Below are positions 47,007 to 57,287 of a stretch of DNA of 64,000 nucleotides, one piece after another. How positions within the stretch are numbered: position 1 is the first letter of the stretch; each line of letters opens with the position of its first letter. The stretch comes from an uncultured Lachnospiraceae bacterium (lineage in GTDB: Bacteria; Bacillota; Clostridia; Lachnospirales; Lachnospiraceae), in NCBI GenBank assembly GCA_947628705.1, contig CANRAZ010000003.1:1-64000 (forward strand), written 5' to 3'. A program made the translations under genes and the position numbers. The notes under the pieces were generated by a model, which did not search any database, had not been told where the DNA came from, and worked only from the letters and a program-made list of their open reading frames with translations.

Positions 47007-48425
47007 TTATTCCTGCGCGACGTCCGGCATAGGTTTTAAAATTTTGTTATAGGTTTTTATCATAAACAGCGTCGTTATGATTACTGCCGAGACCTCTGCA
47101 ATCGGGAAGGCCCACCAAACCATGTTTACGTCATTTAATTTTGAAAGCATATATGCGGCAGGAAGGAGCACGACAAGCTGACGGCATATAGATGTAATCA
47201 TGCTGTAAACAGCGTTCCCAAGCGCCTGACAGGCTGAACCTCCGATTATGTCATAGCCGGCAAAAATGAAATGAAGGCTTATAATACGGAGCGCAGCGAT
47301 TCCGATTTCCTTCATCTGCGCAGAGGCGTTAAACATATCAAGAAGCAGTCCCGGCAAGAGCTGGAAGACCGCAAGTCCCAGTACCATAAGAGACATTGCA
47401 TAAACCATGCCAAGCTTAACGGCTTTGATCACACGGTCCTTTCTTCTTGCGCCGTGATTGTAGGCTATTATCGGAACCAGCCCGTTGTTAAGACCGAATA
47501 TCGGCATGAAAATAAAGCTTTGCAGCTTGAAATATACTCCGAATACGGCCGTGGCGGTCGATGTAAATGCCATCAGAATCTGATTCATGCCGTAAACCAT
47601 TACCGAACCGATTGACTGCATTATGATTGAAGGAAGTCCTATTACGTAAATCTGTCCTATTACGTTAGAAGACGGTCTGAAACCTCTCAGGCTCAGCTTG
47701 ACCTCTCTATTCCTTGTGATATTCAGATAAATCGCCGCCGCGGCTGCAATAGTCTGACCAGTCACCGTTGCGACAGCCGCGCCTGCCACGCCCATTTTGG
47801 GCATTCCGAACAGGCCGAAGATAAGTATGGGGTCAAGAATGATATTTATTATTGCTCCAAGCCCCTGCGTTACCATTGTGCATACCGTTTTTCCGGTCGA
47901 CTGGAGAAGCCTTTCAAAGGTCATCTGACAGCATATGCCCAGCGAACAGGTACACACTATTGTCAGATACTGAACTCCGTAGGCAATTATCTCGGCGTCA
48001 TCAGTCTGGCTGTGATAAAACGGCTTTACGACAAAAAGACCTATTGCCAGAAAGATGCAATATATTATTGAAATAAGAAAAACGCCGTTATTGGCAATAT
48101 CGCTTACTCTCTTAAAGTTTTTTTCTCCAAGAGCCCTTGACAGCAGCGTTCCCATTCCCACTGCCGTTCCGCCGGCAAGCGCGACCGTCAGCGTTTGTAT
48201 GGGAAATGCCAGCGAAACCGCCGAAAGGGCATCCTCACCGTTTGCAATCCTTGCGACAAAAAGACTGTCGACAATGTTGTACATCGCCTGAACCAGCATC
48301 GAAACCATCATTGGCAGCGACATTGTTATCAGAAGCTTATTTACGGGCATGACGCCCATCTTGTTTTCTTCAATCTTACTTTCTGTTTTTTCTGCCATAC
48401 CGTTTTCCGTCATCCTATCCTCCAT
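47007..48425 (-). CDS. MATE-family efflux transporter
   Basis: 12-TM pattern; LLITMSLPMMVSMLVQAMYNIVDSLFVARI, GLVPIIAYNHGARRKDRV. Confidence 0.93.
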   Translation of the reverse strand: MEDRMTENGMAEKTESKIEENKMGVMPVNKLLITMSLPMMVSMLVQAMYNIVDSLFVARIANGEDALSAVSLAFPIQTLTVALAGGTAVGMGTLLSRALGEKNFKRVSDIANNGVFLISIIYCIFLAIGLFVVKPFYHSQTDDAEIIAYGVQYLTIVCTCSLGICCQMTFERLLQSTGKTVCTMVTQGLGAIINIILDPILIFGLFGMPKMGVAGAAVATVTGQTIAAAAAIYLNITRNREVKLSLRGFRPSSNVIGQIYVIGLPSIIMQSIGSVMVYGMNQILMAFTSTATAVFGVYFKLQSFIFMPIFGLNNGLVPIIAYNHGARRKDRVIKAVKLGMVYAMSLMVLGLAVFQLLPGLLLDMFNASAQMKEIGIAALRIISLHFIFAGYDIIGGSACQALGNAVYSMITSICRQLVVLLPAAYMLSKLNDVNMVWWAFPIAEVSAVIITTLFMIKTYNKILKPMPDVAQE

Positions 48426-48647
48426 ATGACTGGCAGCTTTTTTAAATCCTACCGTGTAAATGTTAATGCTTTATCGGCAAAATCCTGCCTTTTGACAATT
48501 ACAGGTCATTTTACCATATTTTAAAAATTAAGTCTACAGGAGCATGTTAAGATTTTGTTAAACTTGTTGCCTAAAAGGCAGAAATTTATTATACTGTTGG
48601 TGATGTCGGAAGAACCGGCGTCAATCTGCAAAGGAGAAGCGTTGAAA

Positions 48648-49877
48648 ATGAACACGGCAAAATTTCGCTACAGACAGCTTGATGAAGAAATCGAGAAAAG
48701 GATTCTTGCCGACCGCCGCCAAAACAGAGTTAATCCCAATCGGTTCAGTGACGCCGACGCAGTCAGAAGGAATCCGAACAGAGACAAGAACACTACCCTG
48801 CGTCCTTCTTTCTGTCGCGATATTGAAAAAATACTCTACCTTCCGCTTTACAGCAGGTATAGCGATAAAACCCAAGTCTTCTCATTAATGAACAACGACG
48901 ATATCACAAGAAGGGGTCTGCATGTCCAGCTTGTTTCCAGAATAGCAAGAAACATCGGCAGGCTGCTCGGACTTAACGAGGAGCTTATTGAAGCAATCGC
49001 TTTAGGCCATGATCTCGGACATACTCCTTTCGGACATGCAGGAGAACGTTTTTTGGACGAGCTGCTTTACAACGAATGCGGCCGCCATTTTTTCCATAAC
49101 ATTCAGAGCGTAAGGGTGCTTGACAGAATATATAACAGGAATATCAGTCTTCAGGTACTCGACGGAATAGCATGCCATAACGGTGAGTTTGAGCTTGAAA
49201 AATACAAGCCCACCAAGCTGGAAGGCTTTGAAGAATTCGATAAAAAAACAGAGGAATGCTGCGTATCGGGCAAGCCTGCCATCGATAAGCTGGTTCCTTC
49301 AACTCTTGAAGGCTGCGTAGTGAGGATAAGCGATATTATTGCCTACATCGGGAGAGACCGGCAGGACGCCGTCACCGCCGAGGTTCTGGACAAGGATTTC
49401 AAGTTTTCAGATGATAAGCTGGGAAACAGCAACGCCGAAATAATAAATAATCTTATTGTCGATATTGTTAATAACAGCTATGGGAAGGACTATCTCAAGC
49501 TTAGCCCTGAAGCCTACGAGGCTCTTTCAAGGTCAAAGGCTGAAAACGGTGAGATGATCTACTCAAACGCTCAGGTTGACAGCGTTTATAAAACAACGGT
49601 AAAACCGATGTTTGCCGAGCTTTATTACAGGCTGCGTGACGACTTGATCAATAAAAATACGGATTCGGTGATTTACAGGCATCATATCGAGCATGTAAAA
49701 AACAGCTGCCGCTACTATGGAGACGTTTCCGATTTTTCTTATCTTAAGGAACGGCCTGATGAAATCGTTGCCGATTTCATTTCAAGCATGACCGACGACT
49801 ATTTCGTTCAGCTTCATGAGCATATGTTTCCGGAAAGCAGCAATAAGCTTAAATACAAATCCTATTTTTCCACATGA
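48648..49877 (+). CDS. dGTPase-like HD-domain triphosphohydrolase
   Basis: HVQLVSRIARNIGR, EAIALGHDLGHTPFGHAGE, HNIQSVRVL; ATG 48648 preceded by AAAGGAGAAGC. Confidence 0.9.
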   Translation: MNTAKFRYRQLDEEIEKRILADRRQNRVNPNRFSDADAVRRNPNRDKNTTLRPSFCRDIEKILYLPLYSRYSDKTQVFSLMNNDDITRRGLHVQLVSRIARNIGRLLGLNEELIEAIALGHDLGHTPFGHAGERFLDELLYNECGRHFFHNIQSVRVLDRIYNRNISLQVLDGIACHNGEFELEKYKPTKLEGFEEFDKKTEECCVSGKPAIDKLVPSTLEGCVVRISDIIAYIGRDRQDAVTAEVLDKDFKFSDDKLGNSNAEIINNLIVDIVNNSYGKDYLKLSPEAYEALSRSKAENGEMIYSNAQVDSVYKTTVKPMFAELYYRLRDDLINKNTDSVIYRHHIEHVKNSCRYYGDVSDFSYLKERPDEIVADFISSMTDDYFVQLHEHMFPESSNKLKYKSYFST

Positions 49878-49924
49878 AACGCCCTTCTGATGCAAGGACC
49901 GAAAAAATATTTAAGCCGGTTCGT

Positions 49925-50641
49925 TTATCCCCATAACCGGCTTCCCAGATAATCGGCGTATTTTTCCTTTGCCTCCTTATACTTTGATTTGCTGATTGGA
50001 ATCTCCTCTCCCGTTGTTAAAACGAACTCGCTCGCCGCTCTTTCCTTTATGAACTTCATATTTATCAGATAGCTTTTATGTGTCCTCAGAAAGGCATTGC
50101 CGAGCCTGTTCTCGATATTATCCAGTTTTTCACGAATCAAATACTCATCATTAAGGGTATGTATAACAAGACTGTGGGCTCTGCTCTCTATGTATATAAT
50201 TTCGTCAACGGAAAGGCTGAGCTCATTTTTTGAATCCAGCTTAAGCGTTACCTTATGCCGGATTTTTCTTTCCATTTCCTCAACCATCCTGTCAATTGCT
50301 TTATTCAGCCTTCCTGCCGTTATCGGTTTTTTCAGAAAATAACTGGGCTTTGTGTCAAAGATCCGTTCCGCCTCTCCCACATAGCCGCTTATGTAAACGA
50401 TACACACATCTCCGTTCACCTCATATATCTTTTTGACCGCTTCTATCCCGTCGCCGTCCCTGTAACGTATGTCCATTATAATACCGTCATATAAAGCTTC
50501 GTCATATACAATACTGTTTAGCAGCTTCTCACAGCTTTCAAACACCGTAAAGCATATTTTATCCTTATATCTGTCTTTTACGTTTGCGACGATCCAATCC
50601 AAAATTTTTTCTTCATCGTCGCATATTGCTACTGAAAACAT
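49925..50641 (-). CDS. LytTR-family response regulator
   Basis: Receiver (AICDDEEK...IIMDIRYRDGDGIE...YISGY) and LytTR DNA-binding domain (IIYIESRAHSLVIHT...LGNAFLRTHKSYLINMKFI); start at 50641 with GGAGG. Confidence 0.93.
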   Translation of the reverse strand: MFSVAICDDEEKILDWIVANVKDRYKDKICFTVFESCEKLLNSIVYDEALYDGIIMDIRYRDGDGIEAVKKIYEVNGDVCIVYISGYVGEAERIFDTKPSYFLKKPITAGRLNKAIDRMVEEMERKIRHKVTLKLDSKNELSLSVDEIIYIESRAHSLVIHTLNDEYLIREKLDNIENRLGNAFLRTHKSYLINMKFIKERAASEFVLTTGEEIPISKSKYKEAKEKYADYLGSRLWG

Positions 50642-50679
50642 ATAATTTTTCCTCCGCATCGCTTTATCGGATTATGGTA

Positions 50680-51993
50680 TTATAATGAAATATTAACTGC
50701 AAATTTTTTATCCTTTATCTGCATTTTCACATCGCCGTTATATTTTTTCACAATCCTTCTTATCAGTGTAATACCTATTCCGTGATTCTCTTTTTCCTCT
50801 TTTGTCGTCTGCAATTTAACGTCATCCAACACCTCATCGGCTTTATCGGTACTGTTTTCCGTGTCGATCTTAAGACTTCCTTCTGTATAGTCCAGATTCA
50901 TCACGATAACCTTTTCTTCCTTGGCTTCGCATCCGCTTTCTCTGCTTCCCTCTATGGCATTATCTATCAGATTAGTCAAAAGCATGGACAAATCCAAGTC
51001 GCTTATTTTCATGTTTTCCGCAAGCCCTTCCGCATGAATTTGTAAGACGCAGCCGTTTTCTTCGGCCTCCTTCTGCTTTATGGACAGGATAACATTTACG
51101 ATTCTGTTCTCGCATAATTTCCGCAAATGCGGAGGCGAGTATTTTTCATGCAGAACGAGCGCTACGTCCTTGGCTTTATCCTCATTTCCTTCTGTAATCA
51201 GTTTTTGAAGCAGCTGCATCTGGTTTGCAATTTCATGATACAGCGTGCGTATTTTTGTTTCATTTTCAAGCGCCATCTCATAGTACTGATACTCATATGA
51301 GCTTAGCTTATGCGCAAATTCCAATTGCGCTTCCTTCGATTGAACCTCCACCATGTGTACCGTAGTCCATGCCGTAAGATAGTTAATAATTAAAGACGGA
51401 AAAGTGAAAACAAATGTCAGAAGCAGTTTATTTTGGGCAAGAAATTCTCCGTGTCCCTTGTAAAGGATAATAAAGAAAGACCATTCCGTAAACAAAAGCA
51501 GGATCTGCATCCCTATCATCGGCAGCAGCTGAAAGGAAGAAAATTTTTTATGCATAAGTAATGCAATAATGCAGAAGACCGATTCAGTGACCGTGCCGAT
51601 AAGCCTGAGGTCTGAAACCTTTTCTACCGACATTGAGAAAAATGTTTCGCCGGCGGCTATCATTATTATCATTCGTCCTAAAATTTCAAAAACAAACACG
51701 AACAAATAACAGTACGCCCAAACAACCGTTTTTTCCTTAAAGCTCCCCAAAAACAGCAGCTGGATCAAAGCAAAAGCTGCGGCGGCTTCAAGAAAAATGT
51801 TATATATCCGCCACGTCTGATTCGAAGCAAAGGGAAGAGCGCCGACGGCACAAAAAAGAAAATCAATGACAACGAACCATAATACTGCCGTCAAGACAGA
51901 ACCGACTCTGGATTTAAGCATTGAACAGGAGAAAACGCCGAACATAATGGCCTCTCCTATGTTTTGAACATGATCAACAAGCGTAACCGTCAT
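50680..51993 (-). CDS. GHKL-type sensor histidine kinase (AgrC-like), intact ATP-binding motifs
   Basis: Six or so TM, YHEIANQMQ, N-box LLTNLIDNAIEG, G-box NHGIGITLIRRI. Confidence 0.9.
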   Translation of the reverse strand: MTVTLVDHVQNIGEAIMFGVFSCSMLKSRVGSVLTAVLWFVVIDFLFCAVGALPFASNQTWRIYNIFLEAAAAFALIQLLFLGSFKEKTVVWAYCYLFVFVFEILGRMIIMIAAGETFFSMSVEKVSDLRLIGTVTESVFCIIALLMHKKFSSFQLLPMIGMQILLLFTEWSFFIILYKGHGEFLAQNKLLLTFVFTFPSLIINYLTAWTTVHMVEVQSKEAQLEFAHKLSSYEYQYYEMALENETKIRTLYHEIANQMQLLQKLITEGNEDKAKDVALVLHEKYSPPHLRKLCENRIVNVILSIKQKEAEENGCVLQIHAEGLAENMKISDLDLSMLLTNLIDNAIEGSRESGCEAKEEKVIVMNLDYTEGSLKIDTENSTDKADEVLDDVKLQTTKEEKENHGIGITLIRRIVKKYNGDVKMQIKDKKFAVNISL

Positions 51994-52009
51994 TATTGTA
52001 ATTTCCTTC

Positions 52010-53302
52010 CTAAAGCGCTGCCGTTATTTTTATTCTTCCGTCCTGAACCGATGCCGCCAATTCTCCGTCGTAGGATTTCAGCACCTTTTTTACCAGTACA
52101 AGCTTTTGCCCTGATTCGTCGTTCAATTTACCTTTCTTTTTCATCACTCTTTTATCAGGCGCTTCACAGGGACTTTCTACTGTTGCAACAAACTTTCCCG
52201 AAACATAACCTATTTTCATGGTTATCTCCCTTTCTCCGTCATCTGCTTTTTCAGCATTCTCAATCGCACCGTCAATCAGATTTGTGAGAAGAACCGACAT
52301 ATCCGTATCTTTAATTTTAAGCTTATCCGGCAGTGAACCTGCCTGAGCCGTAAATTTACACTTTCTTTTTTCAGCCTCCTGCTCCTTGACAGAAAGAATA
52401 AGATTTATAATCCTGTTATCGCAAAACCTTATCGTGTGGACTGACGTGTACCTTTCTATTAAATCTCCTGCTATGCTCTTTGCCTGTTCGTCGCTCCCCT
52501 GTTCAAGCAGCTCTTCAAGGATCTGCATCTGATTGGCAACCTCGTGATACAGCACTCTGATTTTGTTTTCATTTTCCAATGCCGTGCGGTAATATTCGTA
52601 CTCCTGCGAGCCAAGCTTTTGTGCAAATTCCAGCTCCGCCTCTTTTCGGCTTATCGAAACCATGTGGGTCGTTGTCCATGCCGCCAGATAATTTACCGCC
52701 ACAGCAGGAAACACAAAAAGAAGCACCATAAACAGCTTGTATTCTTTCAAATATATGCTGTGCTGAGAATAAAGAACGATTAAAAACGACCATTCCGTAA
52801 ACATCAGCAAAAGCTGGATCATTATCATCGGCAGAATCTTTCTGTGTGCATATCTGTTATGGATAATAAGAACTATTATGCTGGTTACCGACTGCATAAT
52901 CGGCGCGATCAGCCTGAAGTCGGAAGTATTTTCCACAGTCATGTTTACCAAAATATCTCCTGTGAAAAAAAGTATCATTGCTCCGCCGATAACCTCAACA
53001 GAATAAATTGTTATCATCAGCAAAAGAAAAATCCTGAACCTCTTTTTTACCTCGTCCTTAAAAAGCAAAAACACCAAAGCAAATATCAGAACATTCATTA
53101 CAAGCGCTTTGTTCTGCCACCATGCCAAGGAAGTATCGGTAGAGTAAAATCCCATTAAGCCATAGGTAAAAAGGTTTAAGAAAACCCATGCAAAAACGGT
53201 AAACAGGTAGCTGTGCCTCGGCTTAAGAAGCACACAGCAAAAAATACAGTTAATTGTTGCGTCAGCAATTCCCTGAACGTAATCCGTAAAGGCTATTTCC
53301 AT
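52010..53302 (-). CDS. Paralogous GHKL-type sensor kinase with degenerate ATP-binding motifs (probable pseudokinase)
   Basis: Aligns by eye with the next kinase; YHEVANQMQ present, but N-box is LLTNLIDGAIEN and the G-box region reads ESGQKLVLVKKV. Confidence 0.85.
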   Translation of the reverse strand: MEIAFTDYVQGIADATINCIFCCVLLKPRHSYLFTVFAWVFLNLFTYGLMGFYSTDTSLAWWQNKALVMNVLIFALVFLLFKDEVKKRFRIFLLLMITIYSVEVIGGAMILFFTGDILVNMTVENTSDFRLIAPIMQSVTSIIVLIIHNRYAHRKILPMIMIQLLLMFTEWSFLIVLYSQHSIYLKEYKLFMVLLFVFPAVAVNYLAAWTTTHMVSISRKEAELEFAQKLGSQEYEYYRTALENENKIRVLYHEVANQMQILEELLEQGSDEQAKSIAGDLIERYTSVHTIRFCDNRIINLILSVKEQEAEKRKCKFTAQAGSLPDKLKIKDTDMSVLLTNLIDGAIENAEKADDGEREITMKIGYVSGKFVATVESPCEAPDKRVMKKKGKLNDESGQKLVLVKKVLKSYDGELAASVQDGRIKITAAL

Positions 53303-53461
53303 AGCTTCCCCTTTCAAAAAGTCTTATAACACCAGTTTAGTTATAGCACTTTTTACCTTTTTGCAGCGAAATTATGCAAAATTTGTCATAATCCGAGCAA
53401 AAACGGAATAATCTGCTCCGATTTTTGAAACAGCGCCGGCAAATCCTATAACGACAGTATA

Positions 53462-53502
53462 ATTATAATAAACAGAGATTGCATTTACAAGCACTAACGG
53501 TT
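53462..53502 (-). promoter_or_regulatory. Promoter of the kinase/regulator operon with an adjacent LytTR-type half-site
   Basis: Minus TTGTAA (53490-53485)-N17-TATAAT (53467-53462); AACCGTTAG at 53502-53494 fits [TA][AC][CA]GTTN[AG][TG] but for reading register. Confidence 0.5.
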
Positions 53503-53565
53503 ATTAAAACATAGTTTACCTTTTATTTTTTTCATTTTTTTTACGCCTCGACTATAAATATTCGC

Positions 53566-53611
53566 AAAAAACGGAAGGCAGCTTTTCATTACGTGCTGCC
53601 TTCCGTTTTTC
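53566..53611 (-). terminator. Strong terminator downstream of the CotH-like fragment
   Basis: AAAAACGGAAGGCAGC...GCTGCCTTCCGTTTTT, 16-bp perfect stem. Confidence 0.85.
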
Positions 53612-53650
53612 CTAATCCGTTTTAGTCGTCTGTTTAAAGCCTGTAAAGTC

Positions 53651-53920
53651 TTATATATTTTTATCTATCCATTCTGCGCGCATATTCAGGAAATCCTTAA
53701 GGTACTGTATTTGAAGCTCATACGACTCGTACTGCATATTCCGTCTTGATTGAAAGCCTGCTTTAATCCCCCAGATCTTCCACACCTTAAAGTTTTCACC
53801 TTGAGAGCCGTTTACTTTTTTACCGTATTCTTCAATCGCACTCATGGCTTCCGCAAGCAATCCGTCCCTGACCTCAAACCATCTGTCGTGCAAACGGCTC
53901 CTAAAGCTTTGATTTTCCAT
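53651..53920 (-). pseudogene. C-terminal fragment resembling a CotH-kinase-family protein
   Basis: FRSRLHDRWFEVRDGLLAEAMSAIEEYGKKV...ENFKVW...YLKDFLNMRAEWIDKNI; the frame stays open upstream of the ATG (PLYLTEDAYVKVNWCNYLMENQ) to a TAA. Confidence 0.5.
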
Positions 53921-54283
53921 AAGATAATTGCACCAATTTACCTTTACATAAGCGTCCTCCGTTAAATATAGCGGCTTACCTTATACCATAATTTAACGTC
54001 GAATTACCGAATTTTTCAAAAATGGACTTATTTTATACAAAATTGGAATAATTAAAACACAAATCGTAAATATTAATCGCCCTGCATCGCATTTTTCCCC
54101 TGCTCCCCCTGTGTCATACGGTTTCACAAGGGATTATAAGCCCTGACAAGGGCAAGCAGGGAAAAATACATACAGCCTTATATGAAGCTCTGAGAGCCTT
54201 ATACAACAAAAAAAACAGAATATACATAAAAACCGATTGCATAAATTTCCAGCGTCCGATTTGCGCCGTTTTGTCTGTTTTCC

Positions 54284-55756
54284 TTAGAAAGGTCCGTAAC
54301 CGATATGCACCGCAATCGCAAGGAATATAAAGGCTACTATCCACCAAATTACAAACAGAGGAAGAAGGTACTTAGCCCATTTTTTAAAGGAAACGCCGCC
54401 GCACATAGCAAGCGCTGCAAGAATTTCACCGCCCGTAGGAGCCATTACGTTTGTAAACGCATCTCCCATTTGAAAGGCAAGAACCGCAGTCTGACGCGTC
54501 AGACCAAGCATATCTGCAAGCGGAGCCATGATCGGCATTGTTATTGCCGCCTGCCCTGAGCCCGAAGGCACAAGAACGTTAAACAAATCCTGTACAACAA
54601 ACATTCCTCCTGCCGCTACCGTAGAGGAGGTGCCGTTCAGAAGACCTGACAGGAAATGAATAATCGGATCCATAATGTTTGCTTCCGTAAGCAAAAGCAC
54701 GACCGCGTTTGCAAGACCGATCATTATGCAAGGGAAAAGCATGTTTGCGCAGCCCTTTTCAAAGTGGTCGCAGATTTCGCTTGGTTTAAGGCCGCCGACA
54801 AGACCGCCGATTATTCCTATTGCAAGGAATATGGCTGCAAGTTCATCGATGTAGAAGCCTTTTTTAACAATTCCCCAAACAGTGAAGGCGATGCCAAGAA
54901 TGAACACAACAAGTACAAGCTTCTGCCGTCCTGTGAGCTTCTGGACATTTTCTGTGTCAAGGGCTACATTTTCAGCCGTTTTTCTGTCTATCTCATAGGT
55001 TGAACTGGATTCAGGATTCTTCTTAACCTTGTGGGCGTGCCACATTACGTAACATATGCTCACGGTGAGAAGCACAATAAAAACAGCCACTCTCAGTCCC
55101 GTTCCGGAAAAAAGAGGAAGGCCTGCAATGCCTTGTGCGACGCCGGTTGTAAAGGCATTTGTGATTGCTCCCGCATAACCTGATGCGGCTGCACAGAAAA
55201 TAATCCCTACCGCCGTAAGCGAGTCAAAGCCCATGCTCAGGCAGCATGCAAGAACCAGCGGAACAAATGCAAGGAATTCTTCAAAGTTTGCGCAGAATGC
55301 AGAACCGCAGCCGAACACTATCATGCAGACAGGTATCATTAAAAGCTCTTTTCCCTTCATCGCCCGGACGACGTTGGCCATTCCCGTATTTATCGCTCCC
55401 GTTCCGTTCAGAATAGCGAACATGCCGCCGATTATAAGCAGGAAGAATATTATGTAAGCCGCATTTTGCATTCCGAGAGTTACCGACATCAAAAGCCCGA
55501 ATACCGTCGTAGGGTTCCTGTCAACCGAGTGATAGCTGTCAGGGTCAACAAGGTCACGCTCTGTGGCTTCGTCATAGACGCGGTCGTAGGAGCCTGCCGG
55601 AAGTACATAGGACAAAACAGCTACCAGAAGAAGAATGACAACCAGAAAAAGCATAGGGTTAATCGCCTTTAAGGTTTTTTTCGGCTTCTCTTTCACATTT
55701 GTTTCTTCTGCCGCATTAAGTTTCTCATCAACGTTTGGATTCTTTTCATTTTCCAT
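54284..55756 (-). CDS. YfcC-family transporter
   Basis: Multi-TM; AINPMLFLVVILLLVAVLSYVLPAGSYDR, SGSGQAAITMPIMAPLADMLGLTRQTAVLAFQMGD. Confidence 0.9.
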   Translation of the reverse strand: MENEKNPNVDEKLNAAEETNVKEKPKKTLKAINPMLFLVVILLLVAVLSYVLPAGSYDRVYDEATERDLVDPDSYHSVDRNPTTVFGLLMSVTLGMQNAAYIIFFLLIIGGMFAILNGTGAINTGMANVVRAMKGKELLMIPVCMIVFGCGSAFCANFEEFLAFVPLVLACCLSMGFDSLTAVGIIFCAAASGYAGAITNAFTTGVAQGIAGLPLFSGTGLRVAVFIVLLTVSICYVMWHAHKVKKNPESSSTYEIDRKTAENVALDTENVQKLTGRQKLVLVVFILGIAFTVWGIVKKGFYIDELAAIFLAIGIIGGLVGGLKPSEICDHFEKGCANMLFPCIMIGLANAVVLLLTEANIMDPIIHFLSGLLNGTSSTVAAGGMFVVQDLFNVLVPSGSGQAAITMPIMAPLADMLGLTRQTAVLAFQMGDAFTNVMAPTGGEILAALAMCGGVSFKKWAKYLLPLFVIWWIVAFIFLAIAVHIGYGPF

Positions 55757-55829
55757 GCGTAATTCAATTCCCCCTTAGTATTGTTCTTAATGAGCATATG
55801 CTTAAAGCACATGCTTAAATATTACCATA

Positions 55830-57287
55830 TCATCTGATTAACGCAAGTAATTTGCATAAATATTTGTGAAATTTTTTTACGGACGAGATTTCCACAGACT
55901 CTGTCGGCGAGTGAAAATCCTTGCAGTTAGGCCCGATCGATATTGCGTCCGTTTCCGGACGGCGTTCAAGAAGATAGCCCACTTCAAGTCCTGCATGAAC
56001 GGTCTGAAAGGTAAGCTCACCGCCGTAAACCTCCTTATATGCCAAGCGGCAAAGCTGCCTCAGCTCAGAAACAGGGTGAAAGTTCCAGCTCGGATAGGTT
56101 CTGCTGAACTCACAGCTTCCTCCAAGAAGTCCGGCAAGCCTCTCAAGCCTTGCATAAATGTAGCTTCTCAGGCTTTCCCTCGCAGAACGGATTTCCAGAA
56201 CCGCATGGAAATCTTCTCCGTCAAGATAAACCTCTCCAAGGTTATCCGATGTATCCACAAGACCTGTCAGCACTTCGTTCATCTGATAAATGCCGTCGGG
56301 AATGAGCAAAAGCGCTGAAACTATTTTCTCCGGCTTGGCTGCAGTTTCGCACTCAAAGCCTGCATTAAGCGTTTCCAGAGAAACCCTTAGATTTTCTCCC
56401 GTGCCGGCAAGCTCTGCTCTCATATCCGTTTCCAGTCCGCTCAAAATTTTTCTGAATCCTTCGGCTTCCTCAGCGCTCATGCAGATCACCGCCTCTGCTT
56501 CTCTGGGGATTGCAAGCCTGAAGCTTCCGCCCTTTATGCCGGCAATCAGATAGGAAAAGCGTTTTTCCGCAGACTCCAAAAGACGGGCAAGAAGAATGTT
56601 TGCATTGCCTCTTCCGCGATGAATGTCCTCTCCCGAATGTCCTCCCTTTAAGCCTGACACTGACAATACATAAAAATCCCAATCCTTAGGGATCTCCTTC
56701 ATTTCAGCTTTAAGCCTGAAATCCGCCTGCATTCCTCCGCAGCTTCCGCAAACGACCTCGCTTTCCACGGTATGATCCAGATTAATCAGGTACGCTGCGT
56801 TTGAAGAGCTTCCGTCAAAACGCTCTGCACCTGACATATCCTCCTCTTCCATAGTCGTAAAGAGAGCCTCAATGGCAGGGTGCGAAAGCGTATTATCCTC
56901 CAAAACCGCCATGATAAGAGCTGCTCCGATTCCGTCATCTGCTCCAAGCGTGGTCTTTCCTCCGGTTGAAAGAAGGTCGCCGTCGATAACCCAATCGATC
57001 GGATCCTTTTCAAAATCATGGCGGACACCCTCTCCCTTTTCGCAAACCATGTCAATGTGAGCTTGCAGCATTACCGCCGGCGCATTTTTTCTGTCCGGTG
57101 AAGCAGGCTTTTTCACAAACACATTTTCTGCGTCATCCTGCCATGCCTCAAGACCGATTTCCGTCGCCCAGTTATATATGTAATCACTCAAAGCCTTTTC
57201 ATTACCGCTGCCATGAGGTATTTTGCATATGCTCCTGAAATGGTAAAAGACTCTGTCTCCGCATAAATTTTCCGTCTGCGTCGTCAC
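55830..57287 (-). CDS. pepD: Aminoacyl-histidine dipeptidase (PepD-like, M20)
   Basis: ICKIPHGSGNEKALSDYI, LQAHIDMVCEKG, TLGADDGIGAA, TTMEEEDMSGA. GTG start at 57287 with GGAGGTG upstream. Confidence 0.93.
   Translation of the reverse strand: MTTQTENLCGDRVFYHFRSICKIPHGSGNEKALSDYIYNWATEIGLEAWQDDAENVFVKKPASPDRKNAPAVMLQAHIDMVCEKGEGVRHDFEKDPIDWVIDGDLLSTGGKTTLGADDGIGAALIMAVLEDNTLSHPAIEALFTTMEEEDMSGAERFDGSSSNAAYLINLDHTVESEVVCGSCGGMQADFRLKAEMKEIPKDWDFYVLSVSGLKGGHSGEDIHRGRGNANILLARLLESAEKRFSYLIAGIKGGSFRLAIPREAEAVICMSAEEAEGFRKILSGLETDMRAELAGTGENLRVSLETLNAGFECETAAKPEKIVSALLLIPDGIYQMNEVLTGLVDTSDNLGEVYLDGEDFHAVLEIRSARESLRSYIYARLERLAGLLGGSCEFSRTYPSWNFHPVSELRQLCRLAYKEVYGGELTFQTVHAGLEVGYLLERRPETDAISIGPNCKDFHSPTESVEISSVKKFHKYLCKLLALIR

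Noticed and set aside
49925-53560. agrB/agrD quorum-sensing genes with the LytTR system
   Set aside because: No AgrB-like membrane peptidase or short AgrD-like ORF was found in the adjoining sequence.
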